From JBBAEA01 sp041656175 (GTDB taxonomy: Bacteria > Myxococcota_A > Bradymonadia > UBA4248), in assembly GCA_041656175.1 (NCBI GenBank), contig JBBAEA010000179.1:1-5814 (forward strand): a stretch of 5,814 bases of DNA. The letters are read 5' to 3'. The position numbers were made by a program, and so were the translations under genes. Numbering within the stretch: position 1 is the stretch's first letter; each line of letters opens with the position of its first letter. Of this stretch, positions 4,980-5,814 are shown one piece after another. Under the pieces are notes generated by a model. The model was not told the DNA's origin and did no database searches. It worked only from the letters and a program-made list of their open reading frames with translations.

Positions 4980-5340
4980 CATTATTCTTCCCTGAAACTT
5001 TTCCTATATTTACATCAAGCTGTGCATTTTCCCATACTTTCCTCCACACTGTTTTCCTTATACGCTATGCCCATGACATATCACCAATGGATAAGATTCC
5101 AAGTTTTTTATAAACTGTTTTTAAATAAAAACAATAAAAAAGAACAACTGAAACTGTTTGTGCTAACTATTTAGCCCTGTGCCGAATTAAGTTTCAGCCC
5201 TCAGTAAGCAAAAGCTCAATATCTCTGAAGCGAGCCTACGTCGACTTGCTGAAAAATTTGCGCGAGGAGCAACGAACTATAGCTTTTTTTGGGTAGTCTC
5301 CAAAGCAAGCGCAAGGTCGTCACATTGATAATTTTCAAGA
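4980..5340. other. AT-rich gene-free stretch
   Basis: No confident gene. Row 5101-5160 has only 11 G/C in 60 bases. A plus-strand frame running to 5174 is rich in Ser, Phe and Leu, has no ribosome binding site and looks like non-coding DNA. Composition rises again from about 5180, and a TTTTTTTGGGTAGTCTCC segment near 5284-5301 resembles the TTTTTTTGTGGGGGAAGTCTCC segment at 5344-5365, as if a short element were present twice. Confidence 0.4.
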
Positions 5341-5352
5341 CTATTTTTTTGT

Positions 5353-5368
5353 GGGGGAAGTCTCCCCC
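5353..5368. repeat. GGGGGA/TCCCCC hairpin
   Basis: GGGGGA (5353-5358) and TCCCCC (5363-5368) pair around AGTC. It follows a T7 run and precedes the long palindrome by about 20 bases. Its C-run plus AAGCTT context matches segments near 55-72, 1511-1526 (other strand) and 3815-3833. Confidence 0.55.
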
Positions 5369-5388
5369 TACGCGTAAGCTTCCCGCAT

Positions 5389-5470
5389 AATTCGCTAAGT
5401 TCCGCCTTATTTTGTGCGACGTTTAAGCTAATCGCTTAACCGTCGCACAAAATGCGTCACTAAGCGAATT
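5389..5470. repeat. 82-base imperfect palindrome
   Basis: The centre is a strong hairpin: TTTTGTGCGACG (5410-5421) pairs perfectly with CGTCGCACAAAA (5441-5452), and after one mismatch TTAAGC (5423-5428) pairs with GCTTAA (5434-5439) around TAATC. The outer arms also match imperfectly: AATTCGCTAAGT (5389-5400) against the complement of ACTAAGCGAATT (5459-5470), with an indel between. No T-tract makes it a terminator. It looks like an extragenic repeat or small non-coding mobile element; no gene accompanies it. Confidence 0.75.
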
Positions 5471-5814
5471 CTTTGGGTGATCTTACGCTACCCCCACTCG
5501 CTACATGCGCCCTGTGTCTGCTGCCCCCGTCGTGAGTGCATCATAGCGTTTTGAGGCGCAACATAGCTCTTGCGCTTGCCCCAAATCAGCTTGCACGCAA
5601 GGCGATTTGTTATGGCATAGATTTCGCGAACTTGCCGTTTTCGCAAAAACTAGCGCTAAAACCGTTATGCTCTACCAACGGCGGCCATTCCACCCCCTAA
5701 GGCGACCGCAAGGTTCTGTTTCGCCAAAAACTGGACGGGGCGTCGCGGGGTGTCCCCGCGGAGATACCGTCTTGATTGTCAAGACAAAAACTAAAAAATA
5801 ACGTTTGCAAGCGC
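5471..5814. other. Hairpin-dense gene-free stretch at right edge
   Basis: No supported gene or RNA gene. Several short hairpins are present: GCGCAA/TTGCGC (5556-5575), CAAATC/GATTTG with an inner CTTG/CAAG stem (5582-5609), CGCGGGG-TGT-CCCCGCG near 5744-5760, and GTCTTGA-TTG-TCAAGAC near 5769-5785. GTTTTCGCAAAAAC (5637-5650) is nearly repeated as GTTTCGCCAAAAAC (5718-5731). The short frame 5607-5801 has an Arg/Pro/Lys-rich composition typical of non-coding GC-rich DNA. Confidence 0.45.

Noticed and set aside
4818..5174. Plus-strand open frame of 118 codons
   Set aside because: Ser/Phe/Leu/His-rich, no ribosome binding site, ends in extremely AT-rich DNA; the minus strand is the better candidate over part of it.
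5220..5288. Open stretch reading SISLKRAYVDLLKNLREEQRT
   Set aside because: Protein-like for about 25 codons but without an ATG or ribosome binding site and ended by TAG soon after; too short to support a gene.
5668..5678. TTGGTAGAGCA on the minus strand, like a tRNA D-arm
   Set aside because: The D-stem partner is missing two of four pairs, there is no 7-bp acceptor stem or anticodon arm, and the TTCGCGA downstream is not flanked by a T-stem.
1..5814. CRISPR array, retron, toxin-antitoxin or other defence system
   Set aside because: There are no regularly spaced repeats, no reverse transcriptase, nuclease or Cas-like frame, and the hairpins have no partner gene in the window.

Overview
The window looks like an accessory or intergenic-rich piece of a Gram-negative, diderm chromosome. 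The best guess is a deltaproteobacterial lineage in the broad sense (Myxococcota or Bradymonadota-like). That guess rests on a Cys-rich repeat lipoprotein of the kind common in those groups and on a PpiD/SurA-type protein with an N-terminal membrane anchor. It is an inference; nothing in the window names the species. The central gene is near 48% GC (29/60 in the sampled row 2581-2640). The right half contains a distinctly AT-rich block (11/60 GC in row 5101-5160).

Layout: bases 1-61 hold a large hairpin with G6/C6 arms. A perfect rho-independent terminator follows at 119-152. It ends a minus-strand gene (175-1304) for a Cys-rich, seven-repeat secreted lipoprotein. Bases 1305-1768 are a divergent promoter region: a sigma70-like promoter faces left for the lipoprotein and another faces right for a 618-residue PpiD/SurA-like periplasmic folding factor (1769-3625), which has its own strong terminator (3653-3678). 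After a 390-base gap comes a second minus-strand lipoprotein gene (4015-4678), split into two frames at a run of ten G (coding strand). Bases 4679-5814 hold no confident gene: first an AT-rich stretch with possible small-ORF remnants, then a GC-richer stretch full of hairpins, including an 82-base imperfect palindrome.

Main point: both lipoprotein genes have their signal-peptide start or their C-terminal half put out of frame by exactly one base at a homopolymer (A5 at 1297-1301, G10 at 4220-4229), while the long housekeeping-type gene between them is intact. This could be phase variation by slipped-strand mispairing of surface proteins, or homopolymer errors in the assembly; sequence alone cannot decide. 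The folding factor may help secreted Cys-rich proteins fold, but the genes are separately transcribed, so that link is speculative. No CRISPR array, tRNA, rRNA, transposase or defence system was seen.
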